Positions 1 through 7,929 of a stretch of 41,571 nucleotides of DNA are shown piece by piece. Source of the stretch: Boseongicola sp. SB0665_bin_10 (GTDB lineage: Bacteria > Pseudomonadota > Alphaproteobacteria > Rhodobacterales > Rhodobacteraceae). Made by a program: the position numbers and the translations under genes. The notes below the pieces were generated by a model, which was not told the DNA's origin, made no database searches, and saw only the letters and a list, made by a program, of their open reading frames with translations. Location of the stretch: the NCBI GenBank assembly GCA_009838075.1, contig VXSG01000056.1, forward strand, positions 1 to 41,571, given 5' to 3'. How positions within the stretch are numbered: position 1 is the stretch's first letter; each line of letters opens with the position of its first letter.

Positions 1-191
1 ATGCCCGGCGTCAAGGAAAATCCGACAAAATCTAGCGTGGGAAGGCCCTGCGAAATATTGGGGGATCGTTGACTGAAACTTCGGAACGCGGCATGTTCGG
101 GACAGCCAGAAGGGCGGGGTTCCTGCCGATCTTCGCAAGGGCATCGGGCCAATGGCCCCGTGGAAGACCGCCGCGTGGGCGGGAAGACATG

Positions 192-266
192 ACGAGGCGT
201 CCGGGATTGACGCGTCTGCACGGCGAGAAGCGTTGGGGTTGCCCACTTCACCGACCCGTGAAATCA
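192..266 (+). repeat. Upstream copy of a tnpB 3' tail (repeat copy 1)
   Basis: This stretch matches positions 801-876 over about 75 bases with roughly 80% identity by eye and one indel. Both copies begin ACGAGGCGTC and end GACCCGTGAAATCA, with the TGA at the same place. At protein level one frame reads RRPGLTRLHGEKR here and RRQGLARLHGERR in the second copy, which resembles the C-terminal tail of TnpB-type proteins. It is probably the 3' remnant of a second, otherwise deleted element. Confidence 0.55.
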
Positions 267-409
267 GCCGGGGCCGGAACGAACACGTTTCAGCCAACGG
301 TATAGATTCCCAAATCTTGCCCGCTCCCTGTTCTAGATCGGGGTGCGGGCGGCTGTTCCTGCCGCAGCGGCCCACGCGACGCGGCGCCAGAAGGGGAGCA
401 GGCGTCGGG

Positions 410-876
410 AGAGGTCGAGGCGCCTGGCCAGATGTTGGCGCAGAAGCATCCGGAACCAACCGCGTGATTCTGGGCACGGGCTGGACGGCGCTGAAGGGGA
501 CAATTGGCGACAAGCCGGCGAACGTGATCGTCGTTCCCGCCATGCACATTTCTCGTAAATGCCACGAGTGCGGGGCGGTCAAAGCCGCGAGCCGCAGGAC
601 TCGGGACGGCTTCGCTCGCATGGCCTCGTGCGCTTCGAGAATCGGAAATGAACCAAGAGGTGGCTGTGGGCAAGTTGGACGCGGATTCCTGTGGGAAAAC
701 CGTCTCTTGCCTCTCGACGCCTGCGGCCATGCAGTCCATGCAGATTTCAATGCGGCGAGGAACATTTGGGACAGGACCTTCCGGCGCATCGCTCCGATCA
801 ACGAGGCGTCAGGGACTGGCGCGCCTGCACGGCGAGCGGCGCTTGCGCTGGCAACCTCTACTGACCCGTGAAATCA
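410..876 (+). pseudogene. tnpB: Decayed IS200/IS605-type TnpB (RuvC-like nuclease) C-terminal remnant
   Basis: TnpB is the transposon-encoded RNA-guided nuclease of IS200/IS605 elements. Recognisable pieces in order are a GEVEAPG stretch near 410-430, then in another frame NRVILGTGWTALKG (about 455-500), VIVVPAMHISRKCHECGAV (about 525-585, first zinc-ribbon CxxC) and ACGHAVHADFNAARNIW (about 720-770, second zinc-ribbon half and the family's DxNAAxNI signature). Between the two zinc halves there are roughly 25-30 extra residues, and the early part needs a frameshift near 450. The N-terminal two thirds of a normal protein (about 400 aa) is missing. It is therefore a dead fragment and not a functional nuclease. 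No TnpA gene is present nearby. Confidence 0.72.
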
Positions 877-1089
877 TTGCTTGCGACAGCCTGACGGTCC
901 GTCAAGTTGGGCATATAGGTCCCGTAGCCAAGGGTTGGGGTGATCCTCGACGGGCGAGCGACCTCCATGTGTCTCGCAAGGTGTCCCGTTGACCAGGGTC
1001 GCTGCCAAGTCCATTTGACAGGGCGGTCAGGGCGAGAATGACGGTTCGGGGGCGGAAACCCCGCGACCCTGTCCTCGTTGCCGGCGCGT

Positions 1090-1674
1090 TCAGGTCAGCC
1101 CGCCTTCCGCGTCAATTTCGCCTCTCGCAAGTGCCACGACGCCGGTACGTGCCAGTTCCTCGAGGCCCAAAGGCCGCATGAGATCCGCGAATGCGTCGAT
1201 CTTGCGGGACGTGCCGGTCACCTCGAACACGAAACTGTCGAGCGTTGAATCCACGACCTGTGCGCGGAAGATGTCCGCGAGCCGCAGGGCCTCGACGCGG
1301 ACATCGCCCCTTCCTACAACGCGGAAGAGGGCAAGCTCCCGTTCGACCGCCACGCCCTCGGTTGTCAGGTCGTGCACGTCGTGAACCGGCACCACCCTGC
1401 CGAGCTGCGCCTTGATCTGCTCGATGACCGATGGCGTGCCGGTCGTCACGACGGTGATCCGGCTGCGGTGTCCGGTGTGGTCGATTTCCGCCACTGTCAG
1501 GCTTTCGATGTTGTAGCCACGTCCCGAAAAGAGACCGATGACGCGCGCAAGGACACCTGCCTCGTTGTCAACGATCAGGGCTAGCGTGTGCCGTTCCATT
1601 CCCTGCTCATGGTAGTCACGGAGATCGTATGCGGAATGGCTCGACGAACCTTTCTTGATGTTCAATTGTGACAT
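1090..1674 (-). CDS. ilvN: Acetolactate synthase small (regulatory) subunit
   Basis: The 194-residue protein is the regulatory subunit of acetohydroxyacid synthase, which activates the catalytic subunit and confers valine feedback inhibition in branched-chain amino acid synthesis. An ACT domain spans about residues 28-100 (HTLALIVDNEAGVLARVIG, then GRGYNIESLTVAE), followed by the small-subunit C-terminal domain to about 190. The chosen ATG lies just after a purine-rich AGAAGAAG ribosome site; an upstream open frame exists but reads through the tail of ilvB. The roughly 25-residue N-terminal extension before the ACT domain is common in alphaproteobacterial homologues. It is downstream of ilvB with an 83-bp gap and is presumably co-transcribed. 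The symbol ilvH is equally used. Confidence 0.95.
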   Translation of the reverse strand: MSQLNIKKGSSSHSAYDLRDYHEQGMERHTLALIVDNEAGVLARVIGLFSGRGYNIESLTVAEIDHTGHRSRITVVTTGTPSVIEQIKAQLGRVVPVHDVHDLTTEGVAVERELALFRVVGRGDVRVEALRLADIFRAQVVDSTLDSFVFEVTGTSRKIDAFADLMRPLGLEELARTGVVALARGEIDAEGGLT

Positions 1675-1757
1675 GTCGCTTCTTCTGTCCCGATGGAGTT
1701 CCGGTGTTCTTGCAGGCGCACGCGATGCCGCCCGTGCACAGGCCGCATATGCATGCC

Positions 1758-3521
1758 CTAGACCAGCACGGCGCCGCCTTCCTTGATCGCGTTGCCCGTG
1801 TCCGCATTCTCGCCGAGCAGCATCTTGTTGTGCGGCTCGCCGGACGGGATCATCGGAAAGCAGTTTTCGTGCTTCTCGACCACGCAATCCACGACGACAG
1901 GTCCGTCATGGGCCAGCATTTCCTTGATCCCGTCGTCCAGATCCGCCGCATCGTCGATCATTATGCCCTTCGCCCCGAAGGCATCGGCGAGCTTGACGAA
2001 ATCCGGCAGGGCTTCCGACCAGGAGTGCGAATAGCGCTCGCCGTGCAGCAATTCCTGCCACTGGCGGACCATGCCGAGCCGCTCATTGTTCAGGATGAAC
2101 TGCTTCACGGGCAGGCGATACTGCACCGCCGTGCCCATTTCCTGCATGTTCATGAGCCAGGACGCCTCTCCGGCCACGTTGATGACCAGGGCGTCGGGAT
2201 GTGCCATCTGAACGCCGATGGAGGAGGGAAAGCCGTAGCCCATGGTTCCGAGCCCGCCGCTGGTCATCCATCGCTTGGGGTCGTTCATGCCCATGTACTG
2301 GGCAGCCCACATCTGGTGCTGGCCGACTTCCGTGCAGATGTAGCGATCGGGATGGTCCTTGGTCAGGGCCTCCAGTCGCTGAATTGCATGTTGCGGCCGG
2401 ATGGTGCTGCCCGTCTGCTCGAACTTGAGGCAATCGACCTTGCGCCATTCGTTGATCCGCTCCCACCACTCCTTTATCGCCGGGGCGTCTGTCGTCGCGC
2501 CTCGCGAGTTCCAGACTTTCAGCAGGTCTTCCAGCACATGCCCGACGTCGCCGATGATCGGCAATTCGACATGGATGACCTTGTTGATCGAGGAAGGGTC
2601 GATGTCGATATGGGCCTTCACGGAGTCCGGGCTGAAGTCCTGGACCCGACCGGTGATCCGGTCGTCGAAACGTGCGCCGACGTTTATCATGAGGTCGCAG
2701 TCGTGCATGGCGAGGTTCGCCTCGTAGAGCCCGTGCATGCCAAGCATTCCAAGCCAGTTCTGTCCGTTGGCCGGATAGGCGCCCAGCCCCATGAGCGTGG
2801 ACGTAACGGGAAAGCCCGTCTTGTCCACCAGCCGCCGCAGAAGTTCGCATGCCCGGTCGCCGGAATTGATGACGCCGCCACCGGTATAGAAGATCGGACG
2901 CCTTGCGGTCTCGATCGCTTCCGCCAACGACGTGATGACCTCGATGTCTCCCTTGACTTTCGGCGCATAGTGGCCCGTCTGGGCAGCCTCGGGTCCGACA
3001 TATGTCCCCGAGGCGAACTGGACGTCCTTCGGGATGTCGACGAGCACCGGACCGGGCCTGCCGTTCATGGCGACATGAAAGGCCTCGTGGATCGTGCTTG
3101 CGAGCCTGTCCGTTTCCTTCACCAGCCAATTGTGCTTCGTGCAAGGTCGCGTGATTCCGACAGTATCCGCCTCCTGGAAGGCGTCGTTGCCAATCATGAA
3201 TGTCGGAACCTGTCCGGAAAGCAGGACGATCGGGACCGAGTCCATGAGTGCGTCGGTCAGGCCCGTGACGGCGTTCGTCGCGCCTGGCCCGGACGTGACC
3301 AGGACCACGCCGGGGCGCCCCGTGGAGCGGGCATAGCCTTCGGCGGCGTGGACCGCGCCCTGTTCGTGGCGCACGAGGACGTGCCGGATCCGGTTCTGCT
3401 GAAAAACCTCGTCATAGATTGGGAGCACGGCTCCGCCCGGATAGCCGAATACGACGTCGACTCCCTGGTCCTGCAACGCTCTCACGACCATGCTCGCGCC
3501 GGTCATCTGCTCTTGTTCCAT
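1758..3521 (-). CDS. ilvB: Acetolactate synthase large (catalytic) subunit
   Basis: The 587-residue ThDP enzyme condenses two pyruvates, or pyruvate and 2-oxobutyrate, as the first committed step of valine, leucine and isoleucine synthesis. Visible landmarks are FGYPGG near residue 25, the ThDP-activating glutamate in VRHEQGAVHAAEGYAR (E53), TSGPGATN, and the C-terminal ThDP/Mg site VAGEASWLMNMQEMG followed by LNNERLGMVRQW. The metal site reads GEA where many families have GDG; I recall this variant as usual in Rhodobacterales. The start was set at MEQEQMTG because longer in-frame starts run through the attenuator hairpin. It is preceded by a leader peptide and terminator, so attenuation by branched-chain aminoacyl-tRNA supply is likely. 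Confidence 0.96.
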   Translation of the reverse strand: MEQEQMTGASMVVRALQDQGVDVVFGYPGGAVLPIYDEVFQQNRIRHVLVRHEQGAVHAAEGYARSTGRPGVVLVTSGPGATNAVTGLTDALMDSVPIVLLSGQVPTFMIGNDAFQEADTVGITRPCTKHNWLVKETDRLASTIHEAFHVAMNGRPGPVLVDIPKDVQFASGTYVGPEAAQTGHYAPKVKGDIEVITSLAEAIETARRPIFYTGGGVINSGDRACELLRRLVDKTGFPVTSTLMGLGAYPANGQNWLGMLGMHGLYEANLAMHDCDLMINVGARFDDRITGRVQDFSPDSVKAHIDIDPSSINKVIHVELPIIGDVGHVLEDLLKVWNSRGATTDAPAIKEWWERINEWRKVDCLKFEQTGSTIRPQHAIQRLEALTKDHPDRYICTEVGQHQMWAAQYMGMNDPKRWMTSGGLGTMGYGFPSSIGVQMAHPDALVINVAGEASWLMNMQEMGTAVQYRLPVKQFILNNERLGMVRQWQELLHGERYSHSWSEALPDFVKLADAFGAKGIMIDDAADLDDGIKEMLAHDGPVVVDCVVEKHENCFPMIPSGEPHNKMLLGENADTGNAIKEGGAVLV

Positions 3522-3548
3522 TGCGCTTGTCCTCTGTGTACCACGCAC

Positions 3549-3574
3549 AAAAAAAGCCCCCGAGTTTCGGGGGC
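3549..3574 (-). terminator. Intrinsic terminator / attenuator hairpin before ilvB
   Basis: On the minus strand GCCCCCGA pairs perfectly with TCGGGGGC (3556-3574) around a 3-base loop and is followed by seven U residues (3549-3555). It sits between the leader peptide (3601-3651) and the ilvB start (3521), so it is an attenuator and not an end-of-gene terminator. An alternative antiterminator is visible: 3609-3617 is a perfect 9-base complement of 3572-3580, which overlaps the first terminator arm. A further GGGG at 3622-3625 can pair with the next C residues (3569-3571). Confidence 0.88.
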
Positions 3575-3600
3575 GCATGGGTGTCCGTTCAGGGATTCCG

Positions 3601-3651
3601 TTACCGGTCCATGCGCCATGTCCCCACAAGTACTACGGCCATTGTTCCCAT
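3601..3651 (-). CDS. ilvBN leader peptide
   Basis: This 16-codon reading frame (MGTMAVVLVGTWRMDR, TAA stop) has four consecutive regulatory codons, Val-Val-Leu-Val (GTA GTA CTT GTG), in the middle. A ribosome stalled there for lack of Val- or Leu-tRNA would leave the antiterminator arm at 3609-3617 free. A ribosome reaching the stop codon would cover that arm and let the terminator at 3549-3574 form. The frame is too short for routine gene calling. The start codon could instead be the second ATG, giving a 13-residue peptide. Confidence 0.8.
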   Translation of the reverse strand: MGTMAVVLVGTWRMDR

Positions 3652-3676
3652 CGTCGGACTCCAATTCAAGGCCAAG

Positions 3677-3704
3677 ACACTAGCAGCGTCGAAATTGGCG
3701 TCAA
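3677..3704 (-). promoter_or_regulatory. Putative promoter of the ilvBN operon
   Basis: On the minus strand TTGACG (3699-3704) is followed after 16 bases by TAGTGT (3677-3682). Transcription would start about 15-20 bases before the leader peptide ATG. The -35 box matches the sigma-70 consensus at five of six positions; the -10 box is weak. Confidence 0.5.
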
Positions 3705-3774
3705 CCGGTAAATTTGCATTTCTTGCGTTTCGCCTGCCGCATGCGAAACATCCTTCGCGATCTGTCGTGCCGCC

Positions 3775-4698
3775 TTACCAATTGCTGGCGTGGCCGCCAC
3801 GACCGTTCCGGGGGCGTGCAGCCTTCCGGTTGCTTGGCTGCTGTGCCGCGGGCCTTGGCCCGCGCGGCGCTTCAGGACGAACCGGCCGGGTGTCTGGAAG
3901 GCTGATGCGCGCCACCTGTTCCGCAACCGGCGGGGAAGCCGTACGATCCTGGTTCGGCGAGTGCTGCTTCGGGTCGCCAAGATCTTTCCACTCGCCGTCG
4001 GAGTATATCTCGACGGCCGCAAAGTTTGCCTTGTATGTCATCTTCGCCGAACCGGGCACCCAGTAGCCGAGATAGACATAGGGAATTCCGGCATCCCGTG
4101 CGATCCGTATGTGGTCCAGAATCACGTAGGTTCCGAGGCTGCGGCCTGCCATTTCCGGATCATAGAAGCTGTAGACCATGCTCAACCCGTCATCGAGCAC
4201 GTCGGTCAGGCATACGGCGCGGAGCGTGATGTTGTCCCCCTTTCTGGATGTGTACTCCACCACCCGCGAGCGAACCGGCGTTTCCTCGATCATCGCCGCG
4301 AACTCGAAGATGTCCATGTCGGCCATGCCGCCGTCCGCGTGCCGGCTGTCAAGATAGGCGCGAAACAGGGCGTACTGCTCCTCCGTCGCCCAAGGCGACA
4401 TTGCTTCACGGACGAGCGAAGAATTTCTCCGGAACGTCCGGCTCTGGCTTCGAGACGGAGCGAAGTCCTTCACCCGGATGCGGGCGGAGAGGCATGCCGA
4501 GCACTCGGCGCAGGAAGGTCGATAAAGCACGTTCTGGGATCGGCGGAACCCCTGCTTCGAAAGGGAATTGTTCAGTTGTTCCGCATAGTTGCCCTGAAGT
4601 GACGTGAACAGCTTTCGCTCCATCCGGCCATCGAGGTAAGGGCAGGTCTGGGGCGCAGTCACGTAGAACTGCGGCGCGATGGGAAGAGTATGCCGCAT
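3775..4698 (-). CDS. bpt: Aspartate/glutamate leucyl-tRNA-protein transferase
   Basis: The protein transfers leucine from Leu-tRNA to proteins with N-terminal Asp or Glu, marking them for ClpS/ClpAP degradation (bacterial N-end rule). It belongs to the ATE1-like family: the N-terminal [20 protein letters not shown] block and the [11 protein letters not shown] cysteine cluster (about residues 60-70) are typical, as is the C-terminal [18 protein letters not shown]. The first 250 or so residues match the usual family length. A further tail of about 55 residues rich in Arg, Pro and Ala is extra and probably disordered. The stop lies about 70 bp upstream of the ilv promoter, so it is transcribed in the same direction but separately from ilvBN. 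Confidence 0.9.
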   Translation of the reverse strand: MRHTLPIAPQFYVTAPQTCPYLDGRMERKLFTSLQGNYAEQLNNSLSKQGFRRSQNVLYRPSCAECSACLSARIRVKDFAPSRSQSRTFRRNSSLVREAMSPWATEEQYALFRAYLDSRHADGGMADMDIFEFAAMIEETPVRSRVVEYTSRKGDNITLRAVCLTDVLDDGLSMVYSFYDPEMAGRSLGTYVILDHIRIARDAGIPYVYLGYWVPGSAKMTYKANFAAVEIYSDGEWKDLGDPKQHSPNQDRTASPPVAEQVARISLPDTRPVRPEAPRGPRPAAQQPSNRKAARPRNGRGGHASNW

Positions 4699-4765
4699 GG
4701 CCTTCCGCTTGTCTTGCTCGACACGAGACTAGCAAGCGGAAGCCGCGCCGCCAATCCAAAACAGG

Positions 4766-5227
4766 TCAGGCCGTTCCGGACCTGCGACGATTGACGGCAA
4801 CCGTGCGGAGAACCACGTCGGTCAGGCCTTGCCTTCTTGCCGTGAGAAGCATCATTCCGATGGAGATCATCTGCAGCGGAAAGGTCAGCACCGAGGCGAA
4901 GTAGCCTGCAGTGTGCAGCAGCGCGGTTGTTCCATCGAGCCTCGAGCCGTCCAGCCCCCGGATCTCGATTCCCACGAGGATCATTCCCGGCGTCGCCGAG
5001 GATGACGCGAGCGTCGCCCAGCGGTAGAGAAAGCTGATGCATGCATAGACGGCCGGCAGGAAAAGCAGCGCTGTCAACAGTGTGAAAGCCACAATCGCGG
5101 CGGTGGCCAGCGAGATCAGGAAGACATCCAGGCACCAGGCGAGAAACCGCTTCAAGGGCACGTTTCGATAGAGGCCGTTGTCGTGCTCAGCGCCTGACTG
5201 GTCGATCGGGTGCTCCAGGGACGTCAT
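4766..5227 (-). CDS. RDD family membrane protein
   Basis: The 153-residue inner-membrane protein has an RDD-like domain: LKRFLAWCLDVFLISLATAAIV begins the first helix, a second long hydrophobic segment follows (AFTLLTALLFLPAVYACISFLY), and TPGMILVGIEI is the family's conserved turn. A third hydrophobic stretch is near residues 105-130. The ATG is preceded by GGAGG, which decides the start. RDD proteins have been linked to transport and ion tolerance, but no function can be assigned here. It lies between bpt and the DUF2852 gene, with gaps of about 70-80 bp on both sides, probably one transcript. Confidence 0.85.
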   Translation of the reverse strand: MTSLEHPIDQSGAEHDNGLYRNVPLKRFLAWCLDVFLISLATAAIVAFTLLTALLFLPAVYACISFLYRWATLASSSATPGMILVGIEIRGLDGSRLDGTTALLHTAGYFASVLTFPLQMISIGMMLLTARRQGLTDVVLRTVAVNRRRSGTA

Positions 5228-5309
5228 GTCGGAATTCCTCCGTCTTGGAATCGCTGGCGGCCCGTTCCGCATCGGAAGGGCCGCCGCTCCTGGGATTCGG
5301 ATGCCGGGC

Positions 5310-5732
5310 TCACGCCCTGACAGTGTCGGGGTCGATGTCGGCGTCACGAGCCTTTCTGGCGCGATCGGCCATGAACTGGTCGAACTCCGCCTTGTCCTTC
5401 GCGTCACGCAGACGCTGCAGGAAGGTCTCGAACGAATCCTGTTCCTCTTCCAGGCGTCGCAGCGTGTCTGCCTTGTATGCGTCGAAGGCGGCGTTGCCGC
5501 TGGACTTCATGGCGGCACGAATGTTGCCGTATTTCTTGCGCTTTTTGTCGAACATGCCCTTGCTCCAGATCATGTAGGCCAAGAGTGCCAGGCCGATTGG
5601 CCAGAAGAAGATGAAGCCGAGGATCATCGCCGCGATCCAGGCTCCCTTGCCACGCTCGTCCATCCACCGCTCGAAACGGCTGAACCAGCTTGCGAAGCCG
5701 GAAGTGGTGGCATTGAGTGTCGCGTTTGTCAT
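5310..5732 (-). CDS. DUF2852 family membrane protein
   Basis: This 140-residue protein has one or two transmembrane segments (AWIAAMILGFIFFWPIGLALLAYMIW, residues about 33-58). A basic KKRKKYGN stretch and a charged helical C-terminus follow (DAYKADTLRRLEEEQDSFETFL...RDAKDKAEFDQFMADRA). This pattern is that of the alphaproteobacterial DUF2852 family, whose function is unknown. The start is fixed by AAGGAG eight bases before the ATG. It is the first gene of the minus-strand DUF2852-RDD-bpt set and has its own promoter and a palindrome in the 5' leader. Confidence 0.88.
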   Translation of the reverse strand: MTNATLNATTSGFASWFSRFERWMDERGKGAWIAAMILGFIFFWPIGLALLAYMIWSKGMFDKKRKKYGNIRAAMKSSGNAAFDAYKADTLRRLEEEQDSFETFLQRLRDAKDKAEFDQFMADRARKARDADIDPDTVRA

Positions 5733-5755
5733 CCCTTGTGCTCCTTGGGTTTGCA

Positions 5756-5776
5756 GATGTGAATGTCTTTCACATC
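5756..5776. promoter_or_regulatory. Perfect 8-5-8 palindrome in the DUF2852 gene leader
   Basis: GATGTGAA-TGTCT-TTCACATC is a perfect inverted repeat 24 bases upstream of the DUF2852 ATG, downstream of the putative -10 box. It may be a protein operator or a stem-loop in the 5' untranslated RNA. The half-sites resemble the CRP/FNR type (TGTGA...TCACA), but with a 7-base instead of 6-base spacer. Confidence 0.5.
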
Positions 5777-5822
5777 TTCGATATCGTGCGTGCGCCGCGA
5801 AGTTCAAGGCAGAATGTGACCT

Positions 5823-5852
5823 ATTTTAACATTATTTGCGTAACTTGCTGAA
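5823..5852 (-). promoter_or_regulatory. Putative promoter for the DUF2852-RDD-bpt genes
   Basis: On the minus strand a TAAAAT -10 box (5823-5828, five of six consensus bases) lies 18 bases after TTCAGC (5847-5852). The surrounding 60 bases are distinctly AT-rich compared with the window. Confidence 0.4.
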
Positions 5853-6238
5853 AAGACGGAGAACAAATTTGTTCAAGGAGCATGTCGCGGCACGAATCTC
5901 GCGGTTGGCTGCCAGTCGCCAACGTGAGGCCACAAGGATCGATCTCGGCGTTCCGAATGCGGCGTTCACGGTCGGCTAGCTCTGCGCTCCAGCGCGACAG
6001 GAAAGTCTTGACCGGCGGTTCGGAACATTCCAGCACGCTTCGGCATGGGCCTCTGCGTCGAGACGGCAGCCTAAGGTCTGCGCGATTCGTTCCCGGATTC
6101 GGGCAGAGCGGTGCCCACCGTGCGCCTGCGATCCCGAATGCACCAAACATGTGTCATCTGACTCAAGGATCCTCTGGCGCGGCCGGGGACTGCCCTCTCC
6201 TGCGCAGACTCGGCAAGGGCTTCAAGACCATGTGCCGT
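5853..6238. other. Intergenic, no gene recognised
   Basis: Several frames are open here but none resembles a protein family, and neither strand shows a convincing ribosome site. It separates two minus-strand units. I see no terminator with a U tract and no repeat. Confidence 0.5.
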
Positions 6239-7024
6239 TCAACAGCTTTCTGCCGGGCCAACGCGATAAAAGGTCGGGCGCCTCTCCACGAAGACATTCC
6301 TGAAGAATGCCAGGCGGTTCGGCATGATTTTCCGCACCCGTTCCTCGACGGCGCCGGGCAGGCGCCCGGGATGGAACAGAAGAGCCCAAGCGAACAAGGC
6401 TGACTCCGCCATGTCCTCCTGGTCCGGCCTCTCCCTGGCATACTCGGTCACGAAATCGCCGTCGGCGCGCTGTGCCCGTTTCCATTCCGCGCTCGCCGAC
6501 ATCGGATAATCCATGGTTGCATGCACGGCTTCGTGGAACACGGTCTCCTCGAGGTCATTGTTCCGCAGCCGCCTTGCCATGTTTCCGGAATACAGCACGA
6601 AGAAGCGGCCCTTGTCTTCAGCATAGGCCGTCAGGCCCCCCTGATGTATGACCACATGATCCAGCTTCGATCTCATGATCGTCGGGAGCTTTCCTACCGG
6701 GCCCGCCGACTGCAGGGCGAGCTTGCGGGCGGCGTCCCGCGAGCCGACGTCAGGATGCACCCAGATCCCCACGGAAGTTCCATCCTTGTACTTTGCGGAA
6801 AAGGAGAACACGCCATCGGCATGCAGCTCGTCTCGACGGCGGTCGGGCATTTCCGCACGAATCCTCCCTTCGTACTTGATGCAGGCAAAGACTCCGGGAT
6901 CGCTGGACATAATGAAGTCTAGGTCGTTTGAGACCACCGAGTTCGGGAAAATCGGTTCGGAAGCCGCATGACTCGACAACATTGCAAACAGTATCAGGCT
7001 GGCCGCGGCCGCAGTCAGGCGCAT
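6239..7024 (-). CDS. Secreted protein with HEAVH zinc-metalloprotease motif
   Basis: The 261-residue protein begins with a signal peptide (MRLTAAAASLILFAMLSSHA, cleavage near residue 21), so it is exported. FHEAVHATMD at residues 163-172 is an HExxH zinc signature; the acidic residues in EDMAES (E203, E207) are candidates for a third ligand. One early cysteine (C48) is in FACIKYEG. The family is not one I can name. A peptidase role is inferred only from HExxH. The start was chosen because the signal peptide begins exactly there and GGAGG lies nine bases upstream. It is a single-gene minus-strand unit. Confidence 0.7.
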   Translation of the reverse strand: MRLTAAAASLILFAMLSSHAASEPIFPNSVVSNDLDFIMSSDPGVFACIKYEGRIRAEMPDRRRDELHADGVFSFSAKYKDGTSVGIWVHPDVGSRDAARKLALQSAGPVGKLPTIMRSKLDHVVIHQGGLTAYAEDKGRFFVLYSGNMARRLRNNDLEETVFHEAVHATMDYPMSASAEWKRAQRADGDFVTEYARERPDQEDMAESALFAWALLFHPGRLPGAVEERVRKIMPNRLAFFRNVFVERRPTFYRVGPAESC

Positions 7025-7872
7025 GGAAAACAGCCTCCACGGACGTTGACGTTGTAACCTGGGAGGACATAGGGCATCCGAACCGATCGAAGCAAGCACT
7101 GCACGCCGCTGTTGCAAAGGCCGCATGACGGCGACACGGTCCGCACGCGTCGGCAACGGTGCCGCATCGTCCTCATGATTCCCTTGATCCAGACGATGCG
7201 GTCCTCTCGGATTGCAAGTCGGCCATGGGCAAGGGGCGACGTTTCCGCCCACTGCGGTCTGCCCGTCGTCATTCGCAGTGTCAATTGATCGTCGGATCAT
7301 CACGTCGCCGCCGACGCTGCCGGCGGTTGCCTCGGGCATCAAGGTGATGGACCCAGTGACTGGCCTTTCCAGGGCAATGAGTTCGCCTGCATCGGCAACT
7401 TCGTCCCGATCTCTTTCCTGCTGCATTCAGAACCGCTCCCGGTCCATGTCGCTCTGCCGTCATCGTGCCGTGCAAGGTCGCCGTCGCCCGTCACTCAGTG
7501 TCACCCAACGACGACACCGGCTCCGCGTCCGTGACCAGCATGGCCTGCCACCGACAGACCTATGCCAATTGCTCCGTGATCTTGGCAAGCCTGCCACGTG
7601 TCCTTGCGCTCATTCCGTGATCAAGGGGACAGAGACGTGCCAAGATGCGATGTGCGCCCGGCACCAGGCCAGCGGCGCACTTCGGGCTTCGGGATCCTTG
7701 GCGCCATTCTCGAACTGCCGGATTCGCCTGGACACGGCGGATTCGAAGACGCGGATCCAGCGTGCCGCGACCGAGCGTCATTCGCGTCGTGCGGTGGTCT
7801 CCAATCGGCGAAGGGCCGACGTCCGTGCAATTTCTGGGGACAACCCGGAAGATCGCAAAAGGGGATGTCTTG
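7025..7872. other. Long gene-poor interval
   Basis: About 850 bases have open frames on both strands but no recognisable protein, signal or codon pattern. Arginine- and serine-rich translations suggest chance open frames in GC-rich DNA or a fully decayed gene. No tRNA-like or repeat structure was noticed. Confidence 0.5.
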
Positions 7873-7903
7873 TTGCCTTGAGTTCTCGGGCGGGACATAT
7901 AGT
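7873..7903 (+). promoter_or_regulatory. Putative promoter of the 7.9-14.0 kb operon
   Basis: TTGCCT (7873-7878) precedes CATATAGT, giving either CATATA with a 17-base spacer or TATAGT (7898-7903, five of six consensus bases) with a 19-base spacer. The first ATG of the operon follows about 27 bases later. Confidence 0.4.
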
Positions 7904-7929
7904 TTGCCGAGCGAATTCCAGGGCCGGGA

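Noticed and set aside
152-871. Intact 239-residue TnpB-like gene
   Set aside because: Only the second half has TnpB motifs, the GEVEAPG block lies in another frame and the zinc ribbon is interrupted; it is a remnant.
1668-3683. 671-codon plus-strand open frame opposite ilvB
   Set aside because: It lies antisense to a perfectly conserved acetolactate synthase gene and its translation resembles no protein family; long antisense frames are common in GC-rich DNA.
5756-5776. Canonical CRP site
   Set aside because: The TGTGA and TCACA half-sites are seven, not six, bases apart; kept only as an unassigned palindrome.
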